Below are positions 50,796-62,992 of a stretch of DNA of 64,000 bases, one piece after another. The notes below the pieces were generated by a model, which searched no databases, was not told where the DNA came from, and saw only the letters and a program-made list of their open reading frames with translations. Numbering within the stretch: the stretch's first letter is position 1; the number at the start of each line of letters is the position of its first letter. The position numbers and the translations under genes are program-made. Source of the stretch: Sinohyriopsis cumingii (lineage: Eukaryota; Mollusca; Bivalvia; Unionida; Unionidae); contig CM068827.1 of assembly GCA_028554795.2 (NCBI GenBank), positions 75,589,244 to 75,653,243 of the forward strand, written 5' to 3'.

Positions 50796-50859
50796 TTTTG
50801 GGGGGTTAATAGCTCTTTAAGAAAAGGCTTAATTTAAAACCACGGTTATGGCTAATAAT

Positions 50860-51060
50860 ATTGGTGTATTGTTGTGCACGACCTAGTGTAGCTTGCGTGA
50901 TAGCAGATAGAGATGTTTTACCTATCCTTTTTGATCGTACAGAAAAACTCAGTCTCTGACCTCGTTCATTTGGGCGACCGGATGTTGATTGTGATGATAT
51001 ACCTTCTGTAGTTCAATGCAAATCCCGTAACGGGGTAAACTTTCTGACAAGACTCGTCGT
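50860..51060 (-). pseudogene. Coding-like stretch upstream of the LINE
   Basis: Minus-strand frame reads GISSQSTSGRPNERGQRLSF and SVRSKRIGKTSLSAITQATL followed by GRAQQYTNII without a stop. Composition is protein-like, but no family was recognised. It may belong to the LINE 5' region, to an adjoining element or to an exon. Confidence 0.2.
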
Positions 51061-51069
51061 AATGTAATT

Positions 51070-53400
51070 TGGTTATAGAGAATTTGCTCTATATGTATAC
51101 TAGCTGTGACAGATATGCGCAGCTAGGTACTTAGGCAATTTGCACGTTCAGCATGGTCTGAGTTTCGCTCAGGATTTCTAAATAACTAGAGCCGAAAAAA
51201 TATACCACCCTCCGGTGACGCTGTACGCGGCAACGAAACCCGAGTACATTTTTGACAACATATACATATTGATATAACTCATACACAATTCCGTGACATT
51301 GGTCTAACTCTATGCAGATTAAATTAAAATAGCATATTTCTTTGAATTTAAGCGCACGTAAGTTTGACCTTACCATGATGTAATCACACATCTAGCTTTT
51401 ATAGACTGAGAATGTTTTGGTCGACCCAGTAATGGCTGGCTGCCTCTGATGCATAATAATACCATATACAGCCTCAAGAACGTATATGCTTTGGACTATG
51501 TTGATGGCTTAATCATCCACGGGTTGCGTACTCTATGTCTCTTGCTTGCCACGTCGTTGGGGATAGAGGCTATGGTGACTATGCAAAACGCCTAATCTGA
51601 TACTACTCTGCCACTGATATGCCAGCATCTGCAGATACTGCTACTACTACCAAAACAATAACAATGGCGGCAGCATGAATTGGAAAAGAATTAATCTAGT
51701 TAAAGCTGATATAGTCAAGTCCATACATTTTTTACGATTAGAAACGACACGAACGTTCCATTTAAGTTCCGCAATAAATGTTGGGAAAATATACTATTCA
51801 GTGATTCCCTAATACAGCAAAAGTTAAATCCACTACTCCATTATTCAACGGATGGTGTGCATGTGCAAGCGTGTTTATGTGCCTTGTTCATGATTAATGG
51901 ACAAATCAAGGCAAATTGAGACTTCAATTTTATCTTTGGTATAATCACAATGAGAATTTCATAACACATCACAAAACTATTTTATCGCTGTCTACCTCTT
52001 TTTCTGAATTTCTTCACTGGTATAAGTTATTTCTTTTCGGTGTCTTCTAGATGTCTAGCCTGTTGAATTTCTTGAGCAATATGGGTTCTTCTGTTTCATA
52101 CGAACGCGCTCTGCTCTGCTTTGTCACAGAATTAGGCAAAGAAATAACTTGATTTTGCCTTAGAACTATTCGGCTATTTCTCGTTGTACATGCGTACAAC
52201 GTTATCTAGCGTGAATACGTGTTTTTCCAGGTAAGCGACTGTATTAACATGTACATCGCCAGAAATTACTTGTGACGAAGTAATATTACTAACATAATAT
52301 GCACGGGCACTTTACCTTGACTTTTGCTCACTCTCCTGTGGATTTAAGCAAGATCAATTTCTAAAACCGACACTGGTCGTTTTGGATCACGTAAAGGAGT
52401 GTACGCTCTCCATTGTTCTCCAGCCATAGGGGTAAGTGTTAAATTTACATTTTTCATTTGATATGCAAAGCTTATTCGGTTTGTAATGTCTTATCGCGTA
52501 ATAACGCATTTATTACAACGCAGATTTGAACTTTGAATTACAAGTCACTATTAGAGGTTAAAGTATTATCATATATCTAGAGATTATACAGAAACTATTA
52601 TTATGACCAATTTGGTTTTATTGTAGGTGATTGTGTCTGTCACTGTGATTGCGACTGTGAATATGACTAGAGCTGTCTGAAGCTGTATGAAGCTGTCTAA
52701 AGTTGTTTAGAGCTATTTGGAGTTTCCAGAGCATTTAATCCTGCGTGATGTCGATACGTATGTATGTACGTATGTCTGTGCCACGGACGTAGACGTAGCA
52801 AATTAAAAAGGGTGCTGTATGCTCTCTGTACGTGTGTATACGTATGACTGTACATGTGATGGATCCATAAAGGGTGCGAGCGGCCGATAAGAGTGTGGGC
52901 CAACCCAAGGAATCGTGCGACTGTACAAGGGGTCTAGATGCATACCTTTGGTTCAATTGTTGTTCCAATTGCATTTTTATGTTAATAAGATTATTTGAAT
53001 CTTAGTTGTGTTCATAAGATTATTTTGAATCTTAGTTGTGTTCATAAGATTATTTTGAATCTTAATAGAGTTCATATTCGAGATTATGTGAATCTCTCTT
53101 ATAGTGTAAAATATTGTTTGAAGCGTATCTGCAGTCCATGAGGTTTCTTGGATCTGTACCTCATATTGATTCAATATTTTGGTTTATTTTCAATGTGTGA
53201 ATGTTGTGTAGAGTGATTTGAGTCAATCGTATGTTGAGAGCGTGAGAGAATCATTGTATTTTTACATCATATATTTTTCTTTATTAATTCATTTCATAAA
53301 TTTCCATCTTTCTCACATTATGTTTGTCTTATTCATTTAGTAAAAAAAACCACTCGGTTTCTATTCTGCGACATGCTTCTTCTCCTTTTTTTTCTGTAAT
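51070..53400. other. No gene recognised
   Basis: Mixed-composition DNA. At 52640-52715 there is a degenerate repeat of GAGCTGT(C/A)TGAA. No coding signal could be tied to a family. Confidence 0.45.
52982..53076 (+). repeat. 31-bp tandem repeat, three copies
   Basis: Units of ATAAGATTATTTTGAATCTTAGTTGTGTTC. GATTATTTTGAATC is nearly palindromic in each. Confidence 0.85.
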
Positions 53401-53772
53401 TATAACATCTTTATCATTGCATCTCTTTTCTCATGTATTTCCTTTTCTTTGATGTAGCGGACATTCTGGAGCTGAACTTCCTGATTCCTGGCAAACCTAG
53501 CAAGTATCGTGAAATAGTCTTTATTCGCAATGGAAGTGGTATGGTTTCCAATGATTCTGTGCACGTTTCTGAGGAGAAGGGCCATCTACTTTTCACTCTA
53601 CTATCATTTTCAGTCTGAAAGCTGAATGACAATATATTCTTGATTGAGATGCGCTCTGTATGTATCGCGATGAAACGCCCCTCTTCACGCGGCCAACTCT
53701 TTTCCTCCCAGAGCTAGCGGACCACACAGAAAGTGTTCTTGATAGAGTAACGAACGCTTTTTTGTCTATATT

Positions 53773-54300
53773 GTGAACTCACAAGACCAGATGCGCTTAG
53801 CCCCTGACATTTGTGTGAGTCGAATGCATGCCAAGAACAAACGAGACCTTGAAATGGAAAAGATCATGGCAGTGTACCCGAACATAGGAGAGACCCAAAC
53901 AAAGAAGAAAAACAGAATTCATTTTGAAGAAAGCAGGGATTCCAAATACACCGTGTTTAGCATTCCTGAAATACAGAAACTTCTAGAAGAGCTGGTCTTC
54001 AGAACAGGGCACATACTATCCCATAGACACCATTAACGGAGCAAAAGTCTTCCAAATGAAAGTGGGATAGGTACATTTGAAAGAACATTTTACCATATCT
54101 TTGAGTAGAAGGGCTAATAGGTTTAGAATGAAAGCTATGGCCAAAGTTTATTTTCCACGCTTTTTCAATACCGAAGCTAATCAACACGTTGTGCTCCCCC
54201 ATTTCCATGACGTTCTCTATTACGACCTCGAAGCTATGTACACAGAACAAATGACGCCTTGAATGCTCTGGTACCAAATTGACTCTTTAAGTCAGTGTGA
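53773..54300 (+). pseudogene. Fragment resembling protein-primed DNA polymerase B, with upstream ORF
   Basis: The plus-strand frame at 54077-54262 contains KVYFPRFFNTEANQHVVLP and then LYYDLEAM, followed after a stop by LWYQ. This spacing matches the KGFFPHxFNTxxN...GPxPxxxYYxxxxM...WY block that follows the exonuclease region in Polinton/Maverick and related polymerases. The frame before it (53773-54036, MNSQDQMRLAPDICVSRMHA and on) is not recognised and may be a different piece. No palm-domain motifs were seen, so only a fragment survives. Confidence 0.45.
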
Positions 54301-54640
54301 GTTTAAAAAATAAATGTTAAGATATTGACGATGTGATGTAGACATTTATGCCAGTTATTTTTGGATCAAGGAGGTATCGATCCTTTGAAGAAGCTTTCAC
54401 CATTGCTACAGCGTGTGGAGTAATGTATAGAAAAAACAAAGAACGTATTTACAGACGTTTTATTTACAGATACAAAAGAAAACCAAACTCAAAATTATTT
54501 CGCAATTTGTAATATATTTCTACAGTATAGTAAGAAAGAGTTTTGATACAAACTATGACAGACATAAAACGTTACGTAAAACTTAACCAGGCGACAAATT
54601 TCGTGGACGTAATTGACTGATTCATAGGATTATAACCCTT

Positions 54641-54780
54641 TGAATACAACCTGTTTCCACGTAGTCTCTATTCATTCCTGGACAACACGGTGTGTGTGTG
54701 TGAATGTTATTGAATACAAGCTGTTTCCACGTAGTCTCTATTCATTCCTGGACAACACGGTGTGTGTGTGTGAATGTTAT
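54641..54780 (+). repeat. 70-bp tandem duplication
   Basis: Two 70-base units differing at one position, including GTTTCCACGTAGTCTCTATT and an internal (GT)6. So little divergence implies a recent event. Confidence 0.95.
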
Positions 54781-55383
54781 TAACTAGACAATTAATTTTC
54801 TTTGATAGTATTTATGTACATATATATTGGTAGTAACTGTTATGTTTTACCTACGGTGATGACGTAGACCCTTATGTAAACTCTTTTATATTTGATTTAT
54901 ACTAGTAGTTAAATTAATAAAATTGGATGATAGGCGCTGGGCTTGATTATTGATTATTGATTTTAATAATTTTGAGATGTTTATTCGTAAACAAGATTTG
55001 AAGGTCTCAAAGCATGGACTTAAATGACATACACTAGTTTTAATCATTATGCAGGAAATTAAATTTAATAAAAGCATGACAGCTAAGCAATCATGTAGAC
55101 CGACGACATATTCCAAACGTAGGAATCGGATGCCAAACTAGGTATTCATTACATAAACAGGCCACGAAGAGAGATTTCCATATGGATGGCACGTGTTAAC
55201 ATTTTGTTTAGCATTACATAAGCAGGTAATGAAAAGATTTCCATATTGAATGGCTATGTTACAGTTTAATTACGTATCATATAAGCAGGCCAGATAAAGG
55301 TTTGAATATAGAAAGGATTAACTAATATGATCAGTACAAGTTATGTACACTGCATTTAAAAGCATGTAAAACACTTAATAATG

Positions 55384-55869
55384 GTAACACTGGTCAACAG
55401 TGAAATCATTACTGACTTGAAAAGGCCCTAATCTGTAGTATTTTGGTGTGCCGAACACGAATATGACCGTGAAAAATTTGTATTGGCTCTCGTTTTGAAG
55501 ATATTCATATACCTCATTTTCTATGTTTCACTGTGTAAATTTCTCCAGTAGGACTGCAGCAACATCCGGAATAATGATGTAACATTGCATAATACCATCA
55601 TGCTCACATCATCCACAGTTGATTGTATCATTTTTTGATGCAATGCAATACTAATGCCATGCGGCTGCTGAAGTAAGTTGACGTCAGCAGTGTACTATAC
55701 ATGTGTAGGCCTATTATACTAATGCCAGGCGGCTGCTGAAGCTGACGTAAGCAGTGTACTATATAATAGGTTCAGCATTTAAAATATTTTAGACGTTGTG
55801 CGAGACAGTTCAAGCTACTGTTACATAAAACTTATTATTTTATCCATTTACGTACAATAAAGAACAGTA
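55384..55869. other. 5' non-coding part of the transposon and flank
   Basis: Holds the terminal and subterminal repeats and an approximate duplication at about 55650-55770: two segments of AATGCCA(T/G)GCGGCTGCTGAAG ... GCAGTGTACTATA, about 75 bases apart. These may be transposase-binding or promoter repeats. Confidence 0.5.
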
Positions 55870-57775
55870 ATGCCTCGAAAGTGTGTTAATACCGCGGACA
55901 ATTTTTGCTATATTTGTGGGAAAGTGACATTTGCCAACCAGAAGAAAAGTATCAATTCTCAAGTGAAGAAGGCATATCATCTTTACTTCGGATGCAAGGT
56001 TGGTGACCAAGACAAGCCTTGGGCTCCGCATATATGCTGTGCTACATGTACAACATAGCTTTCACAGTGGTTGAATTGCAAAAGGTCATCAATGCCGTTT
56101 GCAGTCCCAATGGTGTGGAGAGAGCCAAGCAACCACCTAAATGACTGTTACTTCTGCTTGGTTCCTCCTCTTTCCGGCGGAATAACGAAGCGAAAGAAGT
56201 CGAGAATAGTCTACCCAAACATTCCGTCTGCATTGAGACCAGTTCCACATGGTGAGGGACTTCCTATTCCAGAACCTCCAGCAGAATATTCTCTTGATTC
56301 ATCTGACGAAGACAAAGGTGAGTTGACCTGTTCTTCTCCTGGTCCATCAGCATGCAGTGATCCAGATTTTCACTGTGGTGCATCATCAACCCCACACAGA
56401 ATAACACAGGAAGAACTAAATGACCTGATTCGTGATTTGGACTTATCAAAGAACAAGGCAGAATTGCTAGGATTAAGACTCCAACAATGGAATCTTCTAG
56501 AAGAAGATGTCACAATTACTGCATATCGAAAGCGCCACCAGCAATTGGAGCCTTTCTTCAGAAAGGAAAGTAATCTGATATTCTGTTCCGATATTGAGGG
56601 CCTCATGAATGCTTTAAAAATCACTCATGACCCACAAGAATGGAGACTATTTGTGGACTCTTCGAAACTGAGTCTCAAGGCTGTGCTTTTGCACAATGGA
56701 AACATTCTTCCATCTATTCCAGTAGCGTATGCTGTCCACATGAAAGAGACATACGATAACTTAAGGCAGCTACTGAATTCCATTGAGTATAACAAGTACA
56801 GCTGGCACCTCTGTGGTGATTTGAAGGTAGTTGCCCTTTTAATGGGACTGCAGCAAGGATATACAAAATACATGTGTTTCTTATGCGAGTGGGATAGCCG
56901 AGCAAGGGAAATGCACTACATGAGGAAGGAATGGACTCACAGGCAGAATGTAGCCATTGGAGAGAAGAATATCCAACACCCAGCTCTGGTTGAGGCTCAG
57001 AAAATCTTGCTACCACCCCTTCACATCAAACTAGGTTTGATGAAGAACTTCGTGAAAGCCATTGACCGGACTTTGCCAGCATTCCGATACCTGCATGAAA
57101 AATTCCCTCGACTCAGCGAAGCAAAGATTAAAGAGGGAGTTTTTGTGGGTCCTCAGATTCGAGAGCTTTTCAAAGATGACCGGTTCAACAACTTGCTGGA
57201 AGGTGACGCGAAACAAGCATGGAATGCTTTTCGCCTAGTTTCTACAAACTTCCTCGGAAATGTTAGGGCAGAAAACTATAAGGAACTAGTAGAAGACATG
57301 TTGATGAAGTATAAGAAACTTGGCTGCAATATGTCTCTAAAGATTCACTTCCTTCATTCCCATTTGGATTTCTTTCCTAGCAACTGTGGTATTGTTAGTG
57401 ATGAACACGGCGAACGTTTTCATCAAGATATTGCAACAATGGAACAAAGATACCAGGGAAAATGGTCCACTACAATGCTGGCTGACTACTGCTGGACACT
57501 CCTCAGAGATGCTCCCGAACAGCTGTACAAGAGACAGGCGAAGAAATCTAAGATGTAGTCAATGACTTGATTTTTTATAGGTAGGCTATTACAGTTGACC
57601 TTTTACTATTGGAATGCATTTCGTTATGTAAACATTAATTTCTTGCAGATTACAAAAAAACTAGAGCCAATTTTGCAATTTGACTGTCATATTCGTGTTC
57701 AGCACATAAAAATTGATAAGAATTGACTAATTTTATTTCAGTAACATGACTTTTGTAAAAATTTGTTGTCCAGTG
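55388..57775 (+). mobile_element. DNA transposon with CACTGG ends and TAA target duplication
   Basis: A 2388-base element. It starts CACTGGTCAACA at 55388 and ends TGTTGTCCAGTG at 57775 (inverted ends, 11 of 12 matching), flanked on both sides by TAA (55385-55387 and 57776-57778). A second, longer inverted repeat lies inside each end: GCCGAACACGAATATGACCG (from 55450) against GCTGAACACGAATATGACAG read from the right (from 57703), extending to TTGGCTCT. It contains one transposase-like gene on the plus strand. CACTG ends and a 3-bp duplication fit the CMC (CACTA) superfamily; TAA alone would also fit PIF/Harbinger. Confidence 0.75.
55870..57558 (+). pseudogene. Transposase-like gene, 562 codons, one in-frame amber stop
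   Basis: Translated from ATG 55870 in one frame to the TAG at 57556-57558. N-terminus: zinc-binding-like cysteines C13/C16 (FCYICG), C42 and C56/C57/C60 (PHICCATC). Codon 63 is TAG, probably from a Ser TCG. The frame then continues unbroken for 499 codons: a second Cys pair (DCYFC), an acidic Ser-rich stretch, and a core with candidate RNase H-like acidic residues D263 (LFVDSSK), D317 (CGDLKVV) and E515 (DEHGERFHQD). An inserted CxxC (CFLCEWDSR, C336/C339) follows the second Asp. The C-terminus is basic. The family is one I recall as multi-copy 'uncharacterised' proteins in cnidarians and arthropods. Assignment as transposase rests on the terminal repeats and the acidic triad. Confidence 0.65.
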
Positions 57776-57789
57776 TAATAGACATATTC

Positions 57790-60700
57790 AGATAGTGCTT
57801 CATGTCTTTTGAAAATATATATGGGCTAAGACAGTATAAAAAAGGGAGACAACATATAATATACCTTTATAGAAACATTTAAAAAATATCAACGGAAAAA
57901 TAGTCCGATATGGAAAGGAATTTATGACGTAAAGGTCAAAGAATTATTAGAGAACGACACACTGAATATTGTTTCACTCATTTTCACAAAAATCGTCCGT
58001 AATGGAAAGATTTCCAAAGACCACAACCTAGAAGTGTTTTCATTAAAATGAAACCAAAATTCTTATTATATCGATCTGTAGATATGTCGACGACTGAGGA
58101 GGCATGAAAGAAAATAGAGCTAATGATGTAAGATTAACACATGCTAAAATAAATGCCTATGGTATGCCGAATTATAAAATAATTTGATAAGTCTCGGAAT
58201 CTCAAAATATGTCTGTGTTTGCTCATATCATTTCACGGGAGAGATTTTTATACTCAGAATAGAAAACCGTTTAGTGCATAAATTAGAAGATCTAAAGGAA
58301 TATAATTCTGAAAACCAGTTCTACGAGGAGTTATCTCTATACGGCAATCAGAATAGTCTTTAAAAGTAAACAAACAAGAAATTGAATTAGCTGTCCTGAT
58401 GACATTAGTAGGTAGATCTCACTGTGTATGATTCGTAGCCGTTTCTCTCGTCAAAGTCTGGTTTCATATCGTTTCTGTTTTGATACATGGATGTTGGTTC
58501 TGTACTAGTTAGCTTTCGCAACCAAATGAAAAATAGTACTACATTGATTCTGTCTAAAGCGAACATCCACTGAATTCAGCCAATACTTCCACAGGTCCAA
58601 TCTTAAATGAGCCTTAATGTTTAATCTACGCCCTTGCTTGATTTTCTTTTGTCATTACATTCTTTAGTACGATCTATGTCATCACCAACAAACAACGCAT
58701 TATTGCAAAAATTATTGAGCGTGTATGGCTAACACACCACATAATATAAAAGCTGTTCAATTTTCTTGTCTAAAAATGATTTAGCATTTTGCAATGTAAG
58801 TGTAATCTTTACGTGTGTGTCTGTGTGTGTTTGTGTATATTCTGTAAAAGCGTTGCTCAGTTAAAGTCCGTGTGAAAAATGAATTTGAACTAAGTAAAAA
58901 TTGATTAATATGTTTCCAAATATGTTCCTTATATGTAATTATTAGTATGTATGTGTATGTATGTATGTATGTATGTATGTATGTATGTATGTAGATTAGA
59001 TTGTTCTTAGTATTTGGTTCAATTTCTGTCTAGACTTCCATCCTCTGTGCATAGAGTTCCGATGTATTTGAATTATTGTACTTATTTCAACATTATGTTT
59101 TAAACTTTAATGTTTATGTCTTTAATTATTCTGTTTTTCAACGTTTTCACTGTTTTTATTACGTTGATTTTCATATACTTTTGACAGGTGGTGTTAAGGC
59201 GAGAAACAGAAATTTAAAGGGTTTTTTCTGTAGAGCGAAGTAAACTTGGGTCATAAGCGAACACGGTTCGTTTAGGCATACTAGGTGTGAATTTGTTTCT
59301 TTTGTGATTTGATTAATATAGATGAAAAACATAAGGAAATATAGAACGAACTCTTGTCTAACTCCAGAAATTACTGCAAACCAGTCTGACAGCCCTGTGG
59401 TGATTCGTAAGGCACTTTTTCTGGCTTCATATGTTACTCTTATATAAAATTACTTGATAGCTTTCACGTATAACCTAGCACTCATTCACTTTCCCATCCT
59501 TCTTTCTGTTTACTCTGTGGAAGGCCTTTTCTTAATCGATAAATGCTATATTTAGTTCTTACAGAGATAAACCTCTCGTAAGTGCATTTGACATGTCTAC
59601 TGCTTTTCATGTTTTATATATGTTTAGAAGCCGTGTGTGAATACAGATATTATCGTTGCAAAGAAGAGTAACATGATCTTGTTCATTTTTAGTCAATATC
59701 ATACTGTACAAACCTTAATGAATACCGAGAGTAATTTTTCTTCGTTGTTGGGTATATATAGGATATCTAAATTTGTTTGAATAAATATAAGAAAACAGTT
59801 CACTACTGAAATGGAAACATTGTACTGTCACGAATAAAACATTTCATTATATCTACTCAAAAAACCTATCCTTTTAGGACAGCTACCTTTAAAAAAAAAA
59901 TTAGATTGTATTAATTGTGCATTAAGTCAAATTAACGACTGTTTTCATACGACAACGAAAATATATTTATTTTTCTTAACACGTTTAGTACAGAGATTGA
60001 TAATGTAAACATTGGGGTGGGGGTTCTGTACAATCAAGACATAACGGTTGAACCGACTTCAGAGCGTAACATCATTGAACATAAAGATTTAGGGTTTTGA
60101 TTTCTACTAAAGTTGCACCCAAATTTTGATTGTCATTTAATTTTTATTTATAATCTAAACCTATCATTACCTAATTTCTCCATCGTTTTCAGGCATGACT
60201 ATGATGGTGATTTTACTATTATAAGTAATCAACATTGTTCTCCTTAAATATGTACCTCTTGCCGATGCCTGTAACAGGTGCACGTTACTGTATTGCTGAC
60301 ACAATATCAAGTGGCAACATGTTATGCAAGTTCAGACAAAGGCAATTTGAATGATTCACGAGGGAAACTAATTATGAAAAGTTAATACATGGAGACTACA
60401 TTTTGTTGTCACGGGATGATGAGACTTCTCTTTGGTTACACTACTGCATACTGGTGAATCTTGACACGTTTTAAGATCGATTCATCCTCATGAGGAGAGA
60501 GAGATGGGGAGGATATAGATATAAAAGGAAGAGAAGAGTAAAATTAAATACGACTATATATATAGTTATAACTATATATGTTATAGTTCAGTATCCTATT
60601 ATGGTATTAAATATATAATAAATTAGAACATTAGGTTCGAAGATAAACCATTTTCTCTTATTATACATACATTTCCTTGTTTTGCACATAATACATCTAT

Positions 60701-62600
60701 ATAAGGTAATAATAATTGTTTTAATAAAGTTAATCTCTTATCGCAAAGAATTGTTCTTGTGAAATAAAAACTACACTTAGTTCGAGAGATAACAGCAACG
60801 TTGAACTTTCTGTGGCAGCAAAAATGAATTGGGAAATAAATTAGATCCTTTAGACCTTTTCATATATATTTTGTTCGACTTCCAACGATCGTTGCAAATA
60901 TCTCATACTTCTAGTAAATAAACATTGGAAGTCATGCTTAGTTGAAATGCAAGAATAGAAAATAATATATAAGGCAACATGCCAAGATATGCATAGTTGA
61001 AATGCAAGCAAAGAAAACAACTGTAATGTGTATTTCATTTGTATTACTGTTTGACATTTCTTAATAATTATGTGTCATATGCATTTGCATTTACTACTTG
61101 ACAAAATCAAGTTCACTGTGTACTTGAATATGGACATTCATGCTCTTTATTATTATTTTTCAAGGAATGTAGTACATAGCTTAATTTTCCCTCTGAGCGT
61201 GGAATAAATATTCAAAACATTATTAATGTAAACACGTTTATCTTAATCTGAGTCTAAGGAATTGGTACTTCCCCACGGAATAACTTGTTAAACCTAATGT
61301 TTCCCATGCTCTTTATTATAATTTTAGTAACATAATTTGTCTTGTTGACAGCAGAGAATGTTATAGAACAAAAATTCCATTAAGTGACCGACTTTATTAA
61401 GAAAATGGTAATTACGACCTAGGTCAAGTAGAGAGGTTTATAATCTTGCTTACTCGACAAATTACTTATTCTTGCATTTAACATCTGAGGCTGAATCAGT
61501 CTTATTGTGTGCGTATTTCATTTAGGTGGAATTATTTATTCATATTATTATTCACTGAAAATACAAATGGCTCATATATACTATTCTTGGACTGTAACAC
61601 AAACATTGGATATTAAAGGTTTTAGACAAGAACACATTTAGATTATATTACTGTGATATATCAGAAGACCGTTGACACATCATCACACCTTACGCCATTA
61701 ACACATTACCACGTTCCAGACTACAGGCACATCAACACATTCAATATTGCAACTTATTTGGAATACCACTTTCATTAAGCCGAAATTTTATACATTTGGA
61801 CTTGTGATAAATCCTTTAGGACTATTTGGGATTTATTTAGCATTACTTTAATATATATTTAAATTTTCTCTTGTATTCCAGGCAAATAAATTATCTATTG
61901 AATTTTACAACACTTGTTTGTTTCCTTTATTTTCTGTTACTTTGTTTCAGACCATAGAGTAGTACTACACCATATAAGGAAACATGTTAATATATATTTA
62001 TGTGTCTTAATGTTCAGCAAATTAATAGTTTTCAGTTAAGGTGCTTACTTTCTGTCAGAGAACTCCGCTTATTAGTATTTATTATTTCTGGGATAGGGGC
62101 ATTTAGCCTAAACTTTTTATTATCTGTAAAAGGATCAAAAAGTTACCGGGCTTGCGAACCGTTTCTCATTCTTTTCAGTGTCTTTATCTGTATAAATTTG
62201 TGCATTTCGTTCTGTGTAAATTTCGTTTCTTATTTTTTAAACCAAGCGGAAATTTAATTATGATTGTTGAAAATAATTCCATAATCCTATAAAAGTTTTA
62301 CAACCAATGAAATAACCATAAACTGAAGTAATTGGGAGATTAAAAATGACTGCCGCATGTCAGCAAAAGCTACTTTATGTTCAGTTTTTAAAGACAAAAA
62401 CATGGTATTTACAAATAATTACAGCTAAGAAAATAGTCGTTTGAGAAGAAACTCTGTGTGTGTGTGTGCGTGTGTCTTGTGTATCCTGGAAAATTTGCAT
62501 CCAAGTTTTATCGTTTTTTTACGCCTGATCATTACAGTCGAAAATTTGTGTTTTAATATAATAGCACTCCCTGAGGAGGCCATGCAGTAAAACAAAGACA
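57790..62600. other. Long intergenic region, no gene recognised
   Basis: Uniformly AT-rich. Contains (GTAT)n near 58947-58993, short GT runs, and small TA palindromes around 60555-60590. A (TG)n run lies at 62455-62476. Open frames are short and without motifs. Confidence 0.55.
58947..58993 (+). repeat. (ATGT)n tetranucleotide microsatellite
   Basis: About ten ATGT units. Confidence 0.9.
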
Positions 62601-62609
62601 GCAATTAAA

Positions 62610-62992
62610 AGCACACAGTCACACTATTTATTATCTAACTCTATATTAAACTTCAAATATCCATGCACAATCTTATTATGTATTGTACAAATGGATATAA
62701 AACTTGGCTTAATTTACTATTCTGAGTTATTCCTGTGCTAAAACTGCAGTCTCTGAGCTTGCACAAGCTTTATATCATTATATAATTCCTGAAAATGTCA
62801 GGAAATACATTTTCAGTTTAACCACCAATATGCATATTCTGACACAAACAAACTCTCAAGTTATTATTTTTTTATATAAGGAATGAAAAACAAACTTGCT
62901 CTGATGGAATCTCCAACAATTCTGGAAATACTGTCATAGTATTCAATCTTGCCAGCAAGATACGCTCGTGAAACAAATATTTCATACATTCC
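62610..62992 (-). other. 3' UTR of the Trk-like kinase with candidate poly(A) signal
   Basis: Downstream of the stop codon on the minus strand the first good AATAAA hexamer lies at 62632-62627, giving a 3' UTR of about 370-390 bases. The stretch is AT-rich and has no coding signal. Confidence 0.4.

Larger units (their letters stand above)
46128..50800 (-). mobile_element. Tx1-like L1 LINE, nearly full length, inactive
   Basis: A non-LTR retrotransposon with two ORFs on the minus strand: ORF1 with a CCHC-type knuckle (50795 to about 49500) and ORF2 with AP endonuclease, reverse transcriptase and C-terminal zinc knuckle (49331-46128). Sequence style (KSPGLDGITAEFYQKF, FDQEKAFDRIE, RRGCPIS) points to the Tx1 branch of the L1 group. 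Several frameshifts and stops inactivate it. The 3' UTR probably runs below 46128 and includes one or more palindromic hairpins. Target duplications were not found. Confidence 0.85.

Noticed and set aside
53400-53632. Overlapping open frames on both strands near 53.5 kb
   Set aside because: Neither strand gives a recognisable family, and both being open is expected from composition over this length.
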